Shown here: one piece after another, positions 22,336 to 31,782 of the stretch
Position numbering within the stretch: the stretch's first letter is position 1
Layout: the number at the start of each line of letters is the position of its first letter
Assembly (NCBI RefSeq): GCF_023509525.1
Contig: NZ_JAKNCJ010000001.1
Location: forward strand, 620,001-684,000
Direction: 5' to 3'
Length of the DNA stretch: 64,000 nucleotides
Source of the DNA: Brachybacterium equifaecis
GTDB lineage: Bacteria; Actinomycetota; Actinomycetes; Actinomycetales; Dermabacteraceae
Notes under the pieces: generated by a model
Database searches by the model: none
Seen by the model: the letters and a program-made list of their open reading frames with translations, nothing else
Told to the model about the DNA's origin: nothing
Position numbers and translations under genes: made by a program

Positions 22336-24090
22336 TCAGCCCTCAGCGGCCCCGAGGTCGATCCGCCGCCCCTCCCACCGCGCCCGCAGCCAGCGGTCGT
22401 GGGAGGCGATGACGACGGTCCCGCCCCAGTCCAGCACGGCCCGCTCGAGGCGGGTGGCGAGATCGAGGCTGAGGTGGTTCGTCGGCTCATCCAGCAGCAG
22501 CACCGAGGGCGGGCTCTGCAGCAGGCGGGCGAGCTCCGCGCGGCGCTGCTGGCCGCGGGAGAGCTCGTGCAGGGGGCGGTCGAGATCCTTCTCGTGGACC
22601 AGGCCCATCAGGTCCGGCGCCTCGGCGTCGTCGGCCCTGCGGCCGAGGAGTGTGCGCACGGAGATATCGGGGTCCAGCAGCTCGTCCTGCGCGAGCACGC
22701 CGAGTTCGGCCGCGACCTCGACGCTCCCGCCGGTGGGCGCGAGCACCCCGGCCAGCACGCTCAGCAGTGTCGACTTCCCCGAGCCGTTCGGGCCCGTGAT
22801 CAGGAGCTTCTCCCCTGCCTGGACCTCGAGAGAGATCGGGGCCAGGCGCCCCGTGACGGCGACCTCCCGGGCGGTGATCACCGGCTGCCCGGTCTCCACG
22901 CTCCTGCCGGGGATCCCGGTGAAGTGCAGCTCCGCAGGGGGCTGGCGCACCTGTGTGCGCTCGAGGATCTCCAGGCGCTGAGCGGCGTTGCGCACCCGGC
23001 GGGAGACGACGCTCGCGTTGCGGTCGGCGTAGAACTTCTTCGAAGCGCGCGCCTCGGTGCGCGGGGGGCGCTCGGCATACCCGACCTCGTGCGCATCCTC
23101 CACGAGCTGGCGCAGCCGCACCAGCTCCTCCTGCTCCAGGCGGTATTTCTTCTCCCAGCGCTCACGGGCGTCGAGCCTCGCCATGAAGTAGTCGGTGAAG
23201 GTGCCCGTGAAGGCCGTCAGCCCGCCCTCGTTCGCGTCGATCCGCGAGGCCGACGGGTCCAGATCGAGCTGCGCGCGGGTCGCGTCGTCGAGAAAGGCGC
23301 GATCGTGGCTCGCCACGAGCACCGGCCCGGGATGCTCGCCGAGGATCCGGGCGAGGAACTGCGCACCAGTCTCGTCCAGGTGGTTGGTCGGCTCATCGAG
23401 CAGCAGGGTCGTGGGCCGGGCGATCAGCAGGTGCGCGAGCGCCAGGCGCCCGCGCTGCCCGCCGGAGATCTCCGCGAGCAGCCGCTCCCGGGGCACGTCG
23501 GCGAGGCCGAGGCCGTGGAGGATCTCGTCGGCGCGCGAATCCGCGTTCCACGCATCGGCGATGCGGGCGCGGGCGAGCAGCTGGTCGTAGCGCGCGCTCG
23601 CGGCGGGCGAGGGATCGGTCTCGAGCGCCTCCCCCGCCTCGGCGAGCAGCCGCTCGAGCCGCCGGGATTCCGCGAGCGCCTCCTCCACGACCATCGCGAT
23701 CGTGGTGGTGCGCGGATCGTGCGGGAGGTCCTGGCGCAGAAAGCCCAGTGGCTTCGGCGTCTTCACGACGCCCTGGGTGGGCTTCTCGATCCCCGCGATG
23801 ATCCGCAGCAGAGTGGACTTGCCCGAGCCGTTCTCGCCCAGCAGTCCCGTCGGCCGGCCGGCGGGGACGACGAGGTTGATGTTCGTCAGCACGCGCAGGG
23901 TGCCGTAGGAGTGGGAGACGCCGTCGACCCGCAGGTGCATGCCCTTCGGCGGGGCGCTGCCGGCGGGGGCGTCCGGGTTCCAGCGCGCGGTGCTCGTGGG
24001 GCGCGGGCGGGAGGCAGGCGCGGGCTGCAGGGGGGCCGACGGGGCGCCCGGCGACGGGGCGGACGGCTGCTCAGCAGAGGAATGGGGCAT
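22336..24090 (-). CDS. ABC-F family ATPase (ribosome-associated or antibiotic resistance type)
   Basis: 584 residues with two nucleotide-binding domains: Walker A GENGSGKST (about 85-93) and GPNGSGKST, signatures ISGGQRGRLALAHLL and LSRGQQRRAELARLL, and two LLLDEPTNHL Walker B boxes. No membrane segment. The linker between domains is long and charged (KKYRLEQEELVRLRQLVEDA), as in ABC-F proteins that act in the ribosomal E site. The first 50 residues are Pro/Ala-rich; MHLRVDGVSHSYG at residue 51 is an alternative start. Resistance versus housekeeping roles cannot be told from sequence. Confidence 0.88.
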   Translation of the reverse strand: MPHSSAEQPSAPSPGAPSAPLQPAPASRPRPTSTARWNPDAPAGSAPPKGMHLRVDGVSHSYGTLRVLTNINLVVPAGRPTGLLGENGSGKSTLLRIIAGIEKPTQGVVKTPKPLGFLRQDLPHDPRTTTIAMVVEEALAESRRLERLLAEAGEALETDPSPAASARYDQLLARARIADAWNADSRADEILHGLGLADVPRERLLAEISGGQRGRLALAHLLIARPTTLLLDEPTNHLDETGAQFLARILGEHPGPVLVASHDRAFLDDATRAQLDLDPSASRIDANEGGLTAFTGTFTDYFMARLDARERWEKKYRLEQEELVRLRQLVEDAHEVGYAERPPRTEARASKKFYADRNASVVSRRVRNAAQRLEILERTQVRQPPAELHFTGIPGRSVETGQPVITAREVAVTGRLAPISLEVQAGEKLLITGPNGSGKSTLLSVLAGVLAPTGGSVEVAAELGVLAQDELLDPDISVRTLLGRRADDAEAPDLMGLVHEKDLDRPLHELSRGQQRRAELARLLQSPPSVLLLDEPTNHLSLDLATRLERAVLDWGGTVVIASHDRWLRARWEGRRIDLGAAEG

Positions 24091-24237
24091 GGATCAGCTC
24101 CGGGTTTCGCAGAAGGACAGGCAGGGCGGGGCGCGGGGCTGATCAGATGCTCATCCGCCCACGGTACCGCGCCCGCGCCTCTGCCCTCGGGACGCCCTGC
24201 CCTGGACTCGGGCCGACTCAGCAGGAAGAGTGGTCGC

Positions 24238-25251
24238 ATGACCCTCACGAGCAGCCCCGACGCCCCTCGCACCCGCGCCGCCCAGTCCGCCCGCTCCACG
24301 AAGCTCGCCGTGATCGGCGCGGGCGCCGTCGGCAGCTCCGTCGCCTATGCCGCCATGCTCCGCGGCAGCGCTCGCACGATCGCGCTGTATGACCTGAAGA
24401 CCGACAAGGTGCGCGCGGAGGTGCTCGACCTCGCCCACGGCTCCCCGCTCGCCTCGGGCACTCGGATCATCGGCGGGGACGACATCTCCTGCGTCGCCGG
24501 GGCCGACGTCGTCGTCATCACCGCGGGCGCCGCCCAGCAGCCCGGACAGACCCGCCTGGACCTCGCGGGAGTGAACGTCGGGATCCTCCGCTCGCTGCTG
24601 CCGCAGCTGCTCGAGCAGGCGCCGGACGCCGTCTACGTGCTGGTCACGAACCCCTGCGACGTGCTCACGGTCGCCGCGCAGCAGATCGTCCGCGCGTACG
24701 ACCCCGCTTTCCCGGACGGCAGGATCCTCTCCTCCGGCACGGTCCTGGACACCTCCCGCCTGCGGAACCTGCTGTCCTGGATGACCGGAGTCGATGCCCG
24801 TTCGATCCACGCCACGATCGTCGGCGAGCACGGCGACTCGGAGTTCGGCCTGTGGTCGAGCGCGAACATCGGTCAGGTGCCGCTCGCGGACTGGGCCGAC
24901 GAGAACGGCGAGCGCCCCTTCGACCTGGACCGCCTCCACGCCCTGGAGCAGGAGGTCGCGGGCGCGGCCTACGAGGTCATCCGCGGGAAGGGCGCCACGA
25001 ACCTCGCCATCGGCGTCGCCGCCGCCCGCATCGTCGAGGCGATCCTGCGCGATGAGCGGGCGGTGCTGCCGGTCTCCACGCCGCTCACGGACTACCACGG
25101 CGTCAGCGGCGTCGCGATGAGCGTGCCCTCGGTCGTCGGCCGCCATGGCGTGGAGCGCACGCTCGACGTCCCGATGGACGAGCGCGAGCTCGCCGCCTTC
25201 GCGCGCTCGGCCGACGCCCTGCGCGCGGTGCAGGAGTCGCTGGGGCTCTGA
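24238..25251 (+). CDS. ldh: L-lactate dehydrogenase
   Basis: Reduces pyruvate to L-lactate with NADH. 337 residues: GAGAVGSSVAYAAM nucleotide-binding loop (28-41), the mobile loop AAQQPGQTRLDLAGVN with catalytic Arg106, NPCDVLT, and the signature IVGEHGDSEF with His198. Gln in the loop before Arg favours lactate over malate dehydrogenase. An 18-residue N-terminal extension precedes the usual KLAVIGAG start. Divergent from the ABC-F gene; GGAAGAG lies upstream of the ATG. Its stop is 11 bp from the convergent RpiR stop. Confidence 0.95.
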   Translation: MTLTSSPDAPRTRAAQSARSTKLAVIGAGAVGSSVAYAAMLRGSARTIALYDLKTDKVRAEVLDLAHGSPLASGTRIIGGDDISCVAGADVVVITAGAAQQPGQTRLDLAGVNVGILRSLLPQLLEQAPDAVYVLVTNPCDVLTVAAQQIVRAYDPAFPDGRILSSGTVLDTSRLRNLLSWMTGVDARSIHATIVGEHGDSEFGLWSSANIGQVPLADWADENGERPFDLDRLHALEQEVAGAAYEVIRGKGATNLAIGVAAARIVEAILRDERAVLPVSTPLTDYHGVSGVAMSVPSVVGRHGVERTLDVPMDERELAAFARSADALRAVQESLGL

Positions 25252-25262
25252 GGGACGCCGCC

Positions 25263-26138
25263 TCAGCCCACCCGCCGCGTCCCGATCGCGGCGCGCGTGC
25301 GGGCGAGCGCGTCGCGGCCGAAGTCCGGCAGGCGGGCGGCGACCGCGACGAACACGCAGTCCACGACCGTGAGCTGCGCGATCCGCGAGGCCGTCGCGCC
25401 CGAGCGCAGGGTTGATTCCACTGCCGAGGTGGCCAGGACGTCGTCGGCGAGCTGCGCGAGGGGACTGCCGACGGATCCGGTCACCGCGATCAGCCGAGCG
25501 CCGCCTTCGCGGGCCAGCCGCGCGGCCTCGAGGATCTCGGCAGTGCGACCCGTGTGGGAGAAGACCAGCATCGCGTCGCCCGCGCCCAGCAGCGCCGCGG
25601 CCGGCAGGGCACTGTGCGAGTCGGTGAAGGCGATCGCGTGCAGCCCCACGCGGGAGAGCTTCTGCTGCTCATCCATCGCGGCGAGGCCCGAGGCGCCGAC
25701 GCCGAACAGCACGATCTTCCGGGCACTCGCGATCGCCTCCGCCGCGCGCGCGAGGACGGCCAGGTCGAGCCCCTGGACGGTGTCCTGGACGGCGCGGGCG
25801 TCGGCGGCGGCGATCTTCGCGATCATCGTCGCGAGGTCATCGGCCGGGTCGATGTCCCCCTCCTCCTCGGCGCCGTCCGTGCGCGCGGCGGCGGTCTCGG
25901 CGGCGACCGCCTCCTCGTGCAGGCGGAAGCGGAGGTCGCGGTAGCCGCGGAAGCCCAGCTCGCGCGCGAAGCGCACGACGGTGGCCTCGGAGCATCCGGC
26001 CTCCTGCGCGAGCTCCCCGATGGTCATGCCCGCGATGCGCGCGGGCGAATCGGCGATGAGATCCGCGATCCGGCCGAGCGCCGGCTGCAGCTCCCCCCGC
26101 ATCCCGCGCAGGCGCAGGACCAGCGGCGGCGTGCTCAT
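25263..26138 (-). CDS. RpiR-family regulator of the MurNAc operon (MurR-like)
   Basis: 291 residues: N-terminal RpiR helix-turn-helix (IGELAQEAGCSEATVVRFA, about 40-58, then LGFRGYRDLRFRL) and a C-terminal SIS sugar-phosphate-binding domain (FGVGASGLAAMDEQQKLSRV; VFSHTGRTAEILEAARLA). Last gene of the operon; its ATG overlaps the murQ stop. In E. coli MurR represses murQP and responds to MurNAc-6-phosphate; the same logic is likely here. Palindromes in the 33.1-33.2 kb promoter region are candidate sites. Confidence 0.88.
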   Translation of the reverse strand: MSTPPLVLRLRGMRGELQPALGRIADLIADSPARIAGMTIGELAQEAGCSEATVVRFARELGFRGYRDLRFRLHEEAVAAETAAARTDGAEEEGDIDPADDLATMIAKIAAADARAVQDTVQGLDLAVLARAAEAIASARKIVLFGVGASGLAAMDEQQKLSRVGLHAIAFTDSHSALPAAALLGAGDAMLVFSHTGRTAEILEAARLAREGGARLIAVTGSVGSPLAQLADDVLATSAVESTLRSGATASRIAQLTVVDCVFVAVAARLPDFGRDALARTRAAIGTRRVG

Positions 26139-27130
26139 CGGCCCGCGCTCTGCTCTCGCAGCTGCCCGGCGTTCTCCGCGCGCAGCAGCGCGACGGCGCT
26201 GCGGATCCCGGCGGGATCGCCCGTGCGCGCCGGATCCTTCGGGAAGCTCTCGAGCGCCGCCGCGGCGGCGGTCGCGTCGGCCCCGGCGAGGAGGGCGACC
26301 AGCGCGGTGCGCACGGATCCGCCGGCTGCCTCGAGCACCGCGGCGGCGTGCTCGGCATCGGCGCCGCTCGCCTGCACGAGCATGCGCACGGTGCGGGCGA
26401 CGAGCTTCCGGTTCGTGGGGCGCACGTCGATCATGAGGTTCCCGAACGTCGTGCCCAGGCGCACCATCGTCGCCGTGGACAGGGCGTTCAGCGTGAGCTT
26501 CTGGGCAGTGGCGGCCTTCATCCGCGTGGAGCCGGTGACGACCTCCGGGCCGACGGCGAGCAGGATCGCGACGTCGGCCTCCGGGGCGAGGGCCGCCTGC
26601 GGGTTCGCGGCGATCAGCCCCGTCGCCAGTCCGCGTGCACGGGCGGCGCGCAGGGCCCCGCCGACGAACGGGGTGCGGCCGCTCGCGGCGAGGCCGATGA
26701 CGACGTCCCCCTCCCCGCAGTGCTCGCGCACGAGGGCGGCACCCGCCTCCTCGTCGTCCTCGGCACCCTCGACGGCGCGCAGCATGGCGTCCGCTCCGCC
26801 GGCGAGATGGGCGGTGACCATCTGCTCGGTCGCGCTGTATGTGGGGACGAGCTCGACCGCGTCCAGCACACCGAGCCTGCCCGAGGTGCCCGCGCCGACG
26901 TAGTGGACGGTCGAGCCCGCGGCGATCGCGGCGACGCAGAGGTCCACGAGCTGCGCGATCTCCGGGGAGACGGTCTGCACGGCGGCGGCGACCTGGGCAT
27001 CCTCGGCGAGGATCGTCGCGACGAGATCCGCGGAATCCAGGGTGTCGAGGTCCATCGTGCGCGGGTTGCGCTCCTCGGTGGGCGAGGCGAGGTCGACCAG
27101 CTCGCGCCAGTCCTGGGTGGTCGCGCTCAT
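26135..27130 (-). CDS. murQ: N-acetylmuramic acid 6-phosphate etherase
   Basis: Cleaves the lactyl ether of MurNAc-6-phosphate to GlcNAc-6-phosphate and D-lactate in cell-wall recycling. 331 residues with the SIS fold and family signature YVGAGTSGRLGVLDAVELVP (78-97); EGAEDDEEAGAAL supplies the catalytic acid region, and GSTRMKAATAQKLTLNALST is the second conserved block. Overlaps anmK upstream and the regulator downstream by 4 nt each. All residues expected of the family appear present. Confidence 0.95.
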   Translation of the reverse strand: MSATTQDWRELVDLASPTEERNPRTMDLDTLDSADLVATILAEDAQVAAAVQTVSPEIAQLVDLCVAAIAAGSTVHYVGAGTSGRLGVLDAVELVPTYSATEQMVTAHLAGGADAMLRAVEGAEDDEEAGAALVREHCGEGDVVIGLAASGRTPFVGGALRAARARGLATGLIAANPQAALAPEADVAILLAVGPEVVTGSTRMKAATAQKLTLNALSTATMVRLGTTFGNLMIDVRPTNRKLVARTVRMLVQASGADAEHAAAVLEAAGGSVRTALVALLAGADATAAAAALESFPKDPARTGDPAGIRSAVALLRAENAGQLREQSAGR

Positions 27131-28491
27131 CGGGAACCTCCTGGAGGGGTGGACTGCGGGGCGACGGGGTGCACGCGCAGGGCGCGCACGGGGACGAAAT
27201 GGAGCGATTCTCCCGGTTCTCCCGCCGCCAGCGGAATCGGCGGGGCGAGGGAGCCGAGCACCACGGGCCGGCGCGCACCGGTGACGGTGCGCTGCGAGCC
27301 CGTGCAGGGATCGGCGCGCGGGACCGCGGGCAGGCCGTGGGCGCTGAGGTATCCGATCAGTGCCATCAGCAGCGCCTCCTTCGCATCCGGCGGCACGCCG
27401 ATCTCCTCGCTGGTCACGAGCGGGATCGGGTCCAGATGCGCGGCGAGGCGCTCCCGCAGGGCGGGGTTGCGCATCCCGCCCCCGGAGCCGACGACGCGCG
27501 CGACCGCGGCGGGCGTGCGTTCACTCGCCGCCCCGCCCGCGCCCGCCCCCGCGCCGACGATCGCGTCGGCGACAGTGCGCGCGGTGAGCTCCGTGAGCGT
27601 CGCGGCGAGATCCTCCAGACGCAGATCTGCCGCACCCGGGGCGCGGCGCAGCACGTAGCCGGCATCGAAGTGCTCGCGGCCCGTGGATCGCGGCAGGGGC
27701 CGCGCGTAGAACGGAACGGCGAGCAGCGCCCCGAGCACCTCCTGGTCCACGCGGCCCGCGCGGGCGAGGGCGCCGTCGATGTCGGCGCTGCGGGCACCGC
27801 CCGTCGCCGCGTGCACAGCGGCATCGAGCAGGCAGTTCGCGGGGCCCGTGTCCCCCGCGCGCACCGATCCGTCCGCCCCGATCAGGGTCACGTTCGCGAT
27901 GCCGCCGAGGTTCAGGAACGCGACCCTCTCCCCGCCTGCGAGCAGCACATCGAGCACCGGGGCGAGCGGTGCCCCCTGGCCCCCGGCGGCGACGTCGGCG
28001 GCGCGCACGTCGTGCAGCACCGGTGTGCTGGTCGCCGCGGCGATGCGGGCGGAATCGCCGATCTGCAGGGTGCCGCGCGCGGCTCCGGTCTCATCGATCC
28101 AGTGGAAGAGGGTCTGCCCGTGGCTGACGATGAGGTCCGCTGCCCCGCAGCGCTCGAGCACCTCGGCCGCGGCGTTCGCGAACTCCTCGCCGACGGCCGC
28201 GTGGAGGCGGGTCCACTGCGCGGGGCCGCCGGGGTCGACGGGACCGCTGGCGGCGCCGTCCTGAGCCGTGGCAGCGGGCGCCCCGACGGCGGCAGGACCG
28301 ACGGGGGCCGCCTCGCCCGTCGGCAGCACCGCGAGCAGGTCTCGTCGCAGGTCATCGGGCCATTCGTGCTCGGCGGCATCGAGCAGCGCGGCGTGCAGCA
28401 CGGACGGATCCGCCGGATCGCGCGTGAACTCCACCAGCGCGGTGTCGATCCCGTCGATGCTCGTGCCGGACATCATCCCGAGGATCCTCAT
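27127..28491 (-). CDS. anmK: Anhydro-N-acetylmuramic acid kinase
   Basis: Hydrolyses and phosphorylates 1,6-anhydroMurNAc to MurNAc-6-phosphate, the substrate of the next gene MurQ. 454 residues with the ASKHA-type opening MRILGMMSGTSIDGIDTALV, NLGGIANVTL, DTGPANCLLD, and GSGGGMRNPAL. It is longer than the usual 370-390 residues owing to an Ala/Pro-rich insert near 55-85 and a C-terminal tail of about 60 residues. Stop and start overlap neighbours by 4 nt. Confidence 0.93.
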   Translation of the reverse strand: MRILGMMSGTSIDGIDTALVEFTRDPADPSVLHAALLDAAEHEWPDDLRRDLLAVLPTGEAAPVGPAAVGAPAATAQDGAASGPVDPGGPAQWTRLHAAVGEEFANAAAEVLERCGAADLIVSHGQTLFHWIDETGAARGTLQIGDSARIAAATSTPVLHDVRAADVAAGGQGAPLAPVLDVLLAGGERVAFLNLGGIANVTLIGADGSVRAGDTGPANCLLDAAVHAATGGARSADIDGALARAGRVDQEVLGALLAVPFYARPLPRSTGREHFDAGYVLRRAPGAADLRLEDLAATLTELTARTVADAIVGAGAGAGGAASERTPAAVARVVGSGGGMRNPALRERLAAHLDPIPLVTSEEIGVPPDAKEALLMALIGYLSAHGLPAVPRADPCTGSQRTVTGARRPVVLGSLAPPIPLAAGEPGESLHFVPVRALRVHPVAPQSTPPGGSR

Positions 28492-29990
28492 GGGCGCGAT
28501 CCGCTCCCCGCGCCCGCTGCGAGCATCCGGCCGACGGCCGCGCGCATCATGGCCAGTCCGCTGCCGAGAGTGCGCACCTGCCGGCGGGATTCCGGAGCGG
28601 CGCCGGGGACGCCGACGTGCACGACGATCGCGTCGGGCCGCGCCGCGAGCACCGCGGCGAGGCGCTCGCCCTCCTCCGGGGATGCCTTCGGCAGGCGCGT
28701 CACCACGAGCACCTCCCGGCCCTCCATGTCCTGCGGATAGTCGGCGAGGATCGCGTCGATCCCGCGCTCGCGCAGGGCGGGCACCAGGAGCGCGGGCCGG
28801 GTGCCCGAGGCGTGGTCGGCCCGCGCCCGCGCATCGACCACGCAGACGGGCCCGCCGCTGAGCGCGGCCTGGCGCAGCGTGATAGCGCGCTCTGCCGCCG
28901 CGGCGCCGAGCTGCGCGATCTGCTCCAGCGCCTGCTCCAGGGAGCGTCGGCCCTCCTCGCGCTCGCGCGTCGATGCCGCGCCGCGGCGCACGCGCAGGGC
29001 GCGGATCTGCCGGGCGGCGTCGGCAGCGCGACGTGCGACGAGATCGCGGGGCAGTCGGCCGCTCTCGATCGCGGCGCAGATCGCGTCGTGCGCCTCGCGG
29101 AGCATCTGCTCGTCATCGCGGCGCAGCGAGGTGCCCAGGCACAGCAGGTGCGCGCCGGCCTCGACGGCCCGCACGGCGGCCTCCCCGTATCCGGGGTCCT
29201 CGGCCACCGCGGCCATGTCCAGGGCGTCGGTGATGACGAGCCCCCGGTATCCGCCGTAGACCATCTCGTCCAGCAGCGCGCGCGACCAGGGGGCGAGCGA
29301 GGCGGGACCCTCGCCGAGCGCGGGCACGAGGATGTGCGCGGTCATCACCGCGTCCAGCCGCGGCGCGATCTCCCACGGCGCCAGGTGCTGCTCCCGCAGC
29401 TGCGCGCGGTCCAGGTCGATCAGCGGCAGGGCGGTGTGCGAGTCCACGGAGGTGGCCCCGTGGCCGGGGAAGTGCTTCCCGCACACGCCCACGCCGGCCG
29501 CGCGCAGCCCGTCGGCGAAGGCGCGGCCGTGGCGGGCGACGAGGTCCGGGTCGTCCCCGAAGGCGCGGGTGCCGATGACGGGGTTCCCCGGATCGGTGGA
29601 GACGTCGAGCACCGGGGCCAGCGCGAGGTCGATGTCGCAGGCGGCGATCAGAAGGCCGAGGGCCTCCCCCGCGCGCAGCGTGAGGGCGGGATCGTCGATG
29701 GCGCCGAGCGCCCAGGCCGTCGGCAGGGAGGAGCCGGTCGCGGCCTGCAGGCGGGTCACGTCCCCGCCCTCCTCGTCGATCGCGATGAGCGCCTGCGGGG
29801 CGCGGGCATGGATCGAGCGGGAGAGGTCGCGGGCGGTCTGGGCATCGGGGGTGTTGTGGCCGAACAGGATGATCGAGGCGAGCCCCGCATCGAGCGCATC
29901 CCCCGCCCAGCCGGGCAGGTCGGTGCCGTCGATGGGGGCCATCATCAGCCCCAGGACGTCCCGGTCCCACTCCCGTGCGGCGGCGCTCAT
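28488..29990 (-). CDS. nagZ: Beta-N-acetylglucosaminidase, GH3 family (NagZ type)
   Basis: Removes GlcNAc from muropeptide disaccharides. 500 residues; catalytic Asp255 in VITDALDMAAV, and the His-Asp dyad element KHFPGHG (172-178) with DSH (183-185) typical of NagZ. There is no signal peptide, so it acts in the cytosol on imported material. The extra 150-residue C-terminal domain resembles the two-domain Bacillus enzyme. Overlaps the permease and anmK genes. Confidence 0.93.
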   Translation of the reverse strand: MSAAAREWDRDVLGLMMAPIDGTDLPGWAGDALDAGLASIILFGHNTPDAQTARDLSRSIHARAPQALIAIDEEGGDVTRLQAATGSSLPTAWALGAIDDPALTLRAGEALGLLIAACDIDLALAPVLDVSTDPGNPVIGTRAFGDDPDLVARHGRAFADGLRAAGVGVCGKHFPGHGATSVDSHTALPLIDLDRAQLREQHLAPWEIAPRLDAVMTAHILVPALGEGPASLAPWSRALLDEMVYGGYRGLVITDALDMAAVAEDPGYGEAAVRAVEAGAHLLCLGTSLRRDDEQMLREAHDAICAAIESGRLPRDLVARRAADAARQIRALRVRRGAASTREREEGRRSLEQALEQIAQLGAAAAERAITLRQAALSGGPVCVVDARARADHASGTRPALLVPALRERGIDAILADYPQDMEGREVLVVTRLPKASPEEGERLAAVLAARPDAIVVHVGVPGAAPESRRQVRTLGSGLAMMRAAVGRMLAAGAGSGSRP

Positions 29991-30847
29991 CCCTTCACTG
30001 CTCCCTGGGTGAGACCGCTGGCGAGGTTGCGCTGGACGAGCACGAAGAAGATCACCACGGGCAGGGCGATGATCGTGGAGGCGGCCATCACCGCCCCCCA
30101 GTTCGCCGTGTTCTGCGTGAAGAAGGTGCGCAGCCCGACGCCGACGGTGTACTTCGAGCTCTCCTGCATGAACGTCAGGGCGAAGATGAACTCGTTCCAG
30201 GCGGTGATGAAGCTGAAGACCGACGTCGCCACCAGGCCCGGCGCGACCAGCGGCAGCAGGATCGAGCGGAATATGCGGAACCAGCTCGCGCCGTCGACGT
30301 AGGCGGCCTCCTCGAGCTCGCGCGGCACGGCCGCGACGAAGCCGCGCAGGTTCCAGATCGCGAACGGCAGGGAGAAGGCGAGGTAGACGACCACGAGCCC
30401 CCACACGGAGTTCAGCATGTGCAGGGTGCGGGCCTGCAGGAACAGCGGGATCACGAGCGCCTCGAGCGGGACCATCTGCACCAGCAGCACCAGGATCAGC
30501 ACCTGCGTGCGCAGGCGGAACCGGAAGCGGGCGACGGCCACGGCCGCGAGCAGCGCGACCGCGGCGGAGATCAGCACGGTGGCGACCGCGATGACGGCCG
30601 AGTTCTTCACGTAGTCGAGGAATCCGGCATCCACCAGCACGTAGCGGAAGTGCTCGAGGGTGAAGCCCGAGGGCAGCAGGCGCGCTCCGCGGGACAGGGG
30701 GCTCGAGTCCACGGCGGTGGAGAGCATCCAGTAGAAGGGGAACAGGCTCCCCACCAGGAGCGCCACCACACCCAGTGCCTTCAGCACTGTGAGGACGGGA
30801 TGGCGCTGCAGAGCGCTGCGGTTGCGGGGCACGGGCGCTGTGCTCAC
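29987..30847 (-). CDS. Carbohydrate ABC transporter permease (MalG type)
   Basis: 286 residues, six hydrophobic helices, and the EAA loop ELEEAAYVDGASWFRIFRSI that contacts the ATPase. GTG at 30847 overlaps the stop of the partner permease. Part of a CUT1-type importer with no ATPase gene in the cluster, so a shared MsiK-like ATPase elsewhere is expected. Substrate inferred from context as an amino sugar or cell-wall disaccharide. Confidence 0.9.
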   Translation of the reverse strand: MSTAPVPRNRSALQRHPVLTVLKALGVVALLVGSLFPFYWMLSTAVDSSPLSRGARLLPSGFTLEHFRYVLVDAGFLDYVKNSAVIAVATVLISAAVALLAAVAVARFRFRLRTQVLILVLLVQMVPLEALVIPLFLQARTLHMLNSVWGLVVVYLAFSLPFAIWNLRGFVAAVPRELEEAAYVDGASWFRIFRSILLPLVAPGLVATSVFSFITAWNEFIFALTFMQESSKYTVGVGLRTFFTQNTANWGAVMAASTIIALPVVIFFVLVQRNLASGLTQGAVKG

Positions 30848-31782
30848 AGCTCGTCCTCCTTCATCAGGGTGCGCATGTAGACCACGGAGATCGCCAGCAG
30901 CAGGACCGTCAGCAGCACGGCGATCGCGGAGCCCATGCCGTACATGCCCTGGCTGAACGACTCGGAGTAGGACCACACGCCGAGGTTCATCACGGAGCGG
31001 TTGGAGCCGTCGCCGCCGGGCATCAGGTAGATCTGCGTGAACACCTTGAAGTCCCAGATCGTCGAGAGGATCACGCAGACTGCGAGGATCGGGCGGATCC
31101 CGGGGATCGTCACGTTCGCGAAGCGCTTCCAGGGGCCGGCGCCGTCCAGCGCGGCCGCCTCATAGAGCTCCTTCGGGACCGTGAGCAGGCCCGCGAGGAC
31201 CGTCACCGCGATGAACGGGAAGCCGTGGTAGACGACGTTGAGGGTCGCGATCGCGTAGAACGCCCAGCGGTTCGTGAACCAGTTCCACGATCCCGCATCC
31301 AGGATCCCCGCGCTGTCGAGCACGGTCGCGACCAGCCCGTTCAGCGGGTCGAACAGCCACACGAACACGTACGTGCCGGTCATCGCCGGGATCGCCCAGG
31401 CGATCATGATCGCGGTGGTGCACACGGCCCGCCAGAACCCGGAGAGCGAGTTGAGGAAGAGCGCGACCGCGACGCCGACGATCATCGTCAGCGCCACGCA
31501 CACGACCGCGAAGCCGACGGTGTTCGGGAGCACGGTCTTCCACAGGAAGCCGTTGCCGAGGATGTCGGTGTAGTTCGCGAGGCCCACATAGTTCGTGTCG
31601 CCGCGCAGCAGGTTCCGCAGCCGGTACTCCTGCAGGGACAGGTCCACCACGCGCACGAGCGGCCAGATCAGGAGGACGCCGAGCAGGATCAGGGAGGGGG
31701 CGAGGAGCAGCCACGGGGCTGCCCCGCGAGCGGCGCGACGGCGCAGGGGCGCCGTGCGCCGCTCGAGGGGTGCGGTGCTCAC
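30844..31782 (-). CDS. Carbohydrate ABC transporter permease (MalF type)
   Basis: 312 residues, six helices, with the EAA loop ELYEAAALDGAGPWKRFANV. An Arg-rich N-terminus precedes helix 1 (PWLLLAPSLILLGVLLIW). GTG start overlaps the lipoprotein stop (GTGA). Forms the channel with the downstream permease. Confidence 0.9.
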   Translation of the reverse strand: MSTAPLERRTAPLRRRAARGAAPWLLLAPSLILLGVLLIWPLVRVVDLSLQEYRLRNLLRGDTNYVGLANYTDILGNGFLWKTVLPNTVGFAVVCVALTMIVGVAVALFLNSLSGFWRAVCTTAIMIAWAIPAMTGTYVFVWLFDPLNGLVATVLDSAGILDAGSWNWFTNRWAFYAIATLNVVYHGFPFIAVTVLAGLLTVPKELYEAAALDGAGPWKRFANVTIPGIRPILAVCVILSTIWDFKVFTQIYLMPGGDGSNRSVMNLGVWSYSESFSQGMYGMGSAIAVLLTVLLLAISVVYMRTLMKEDEL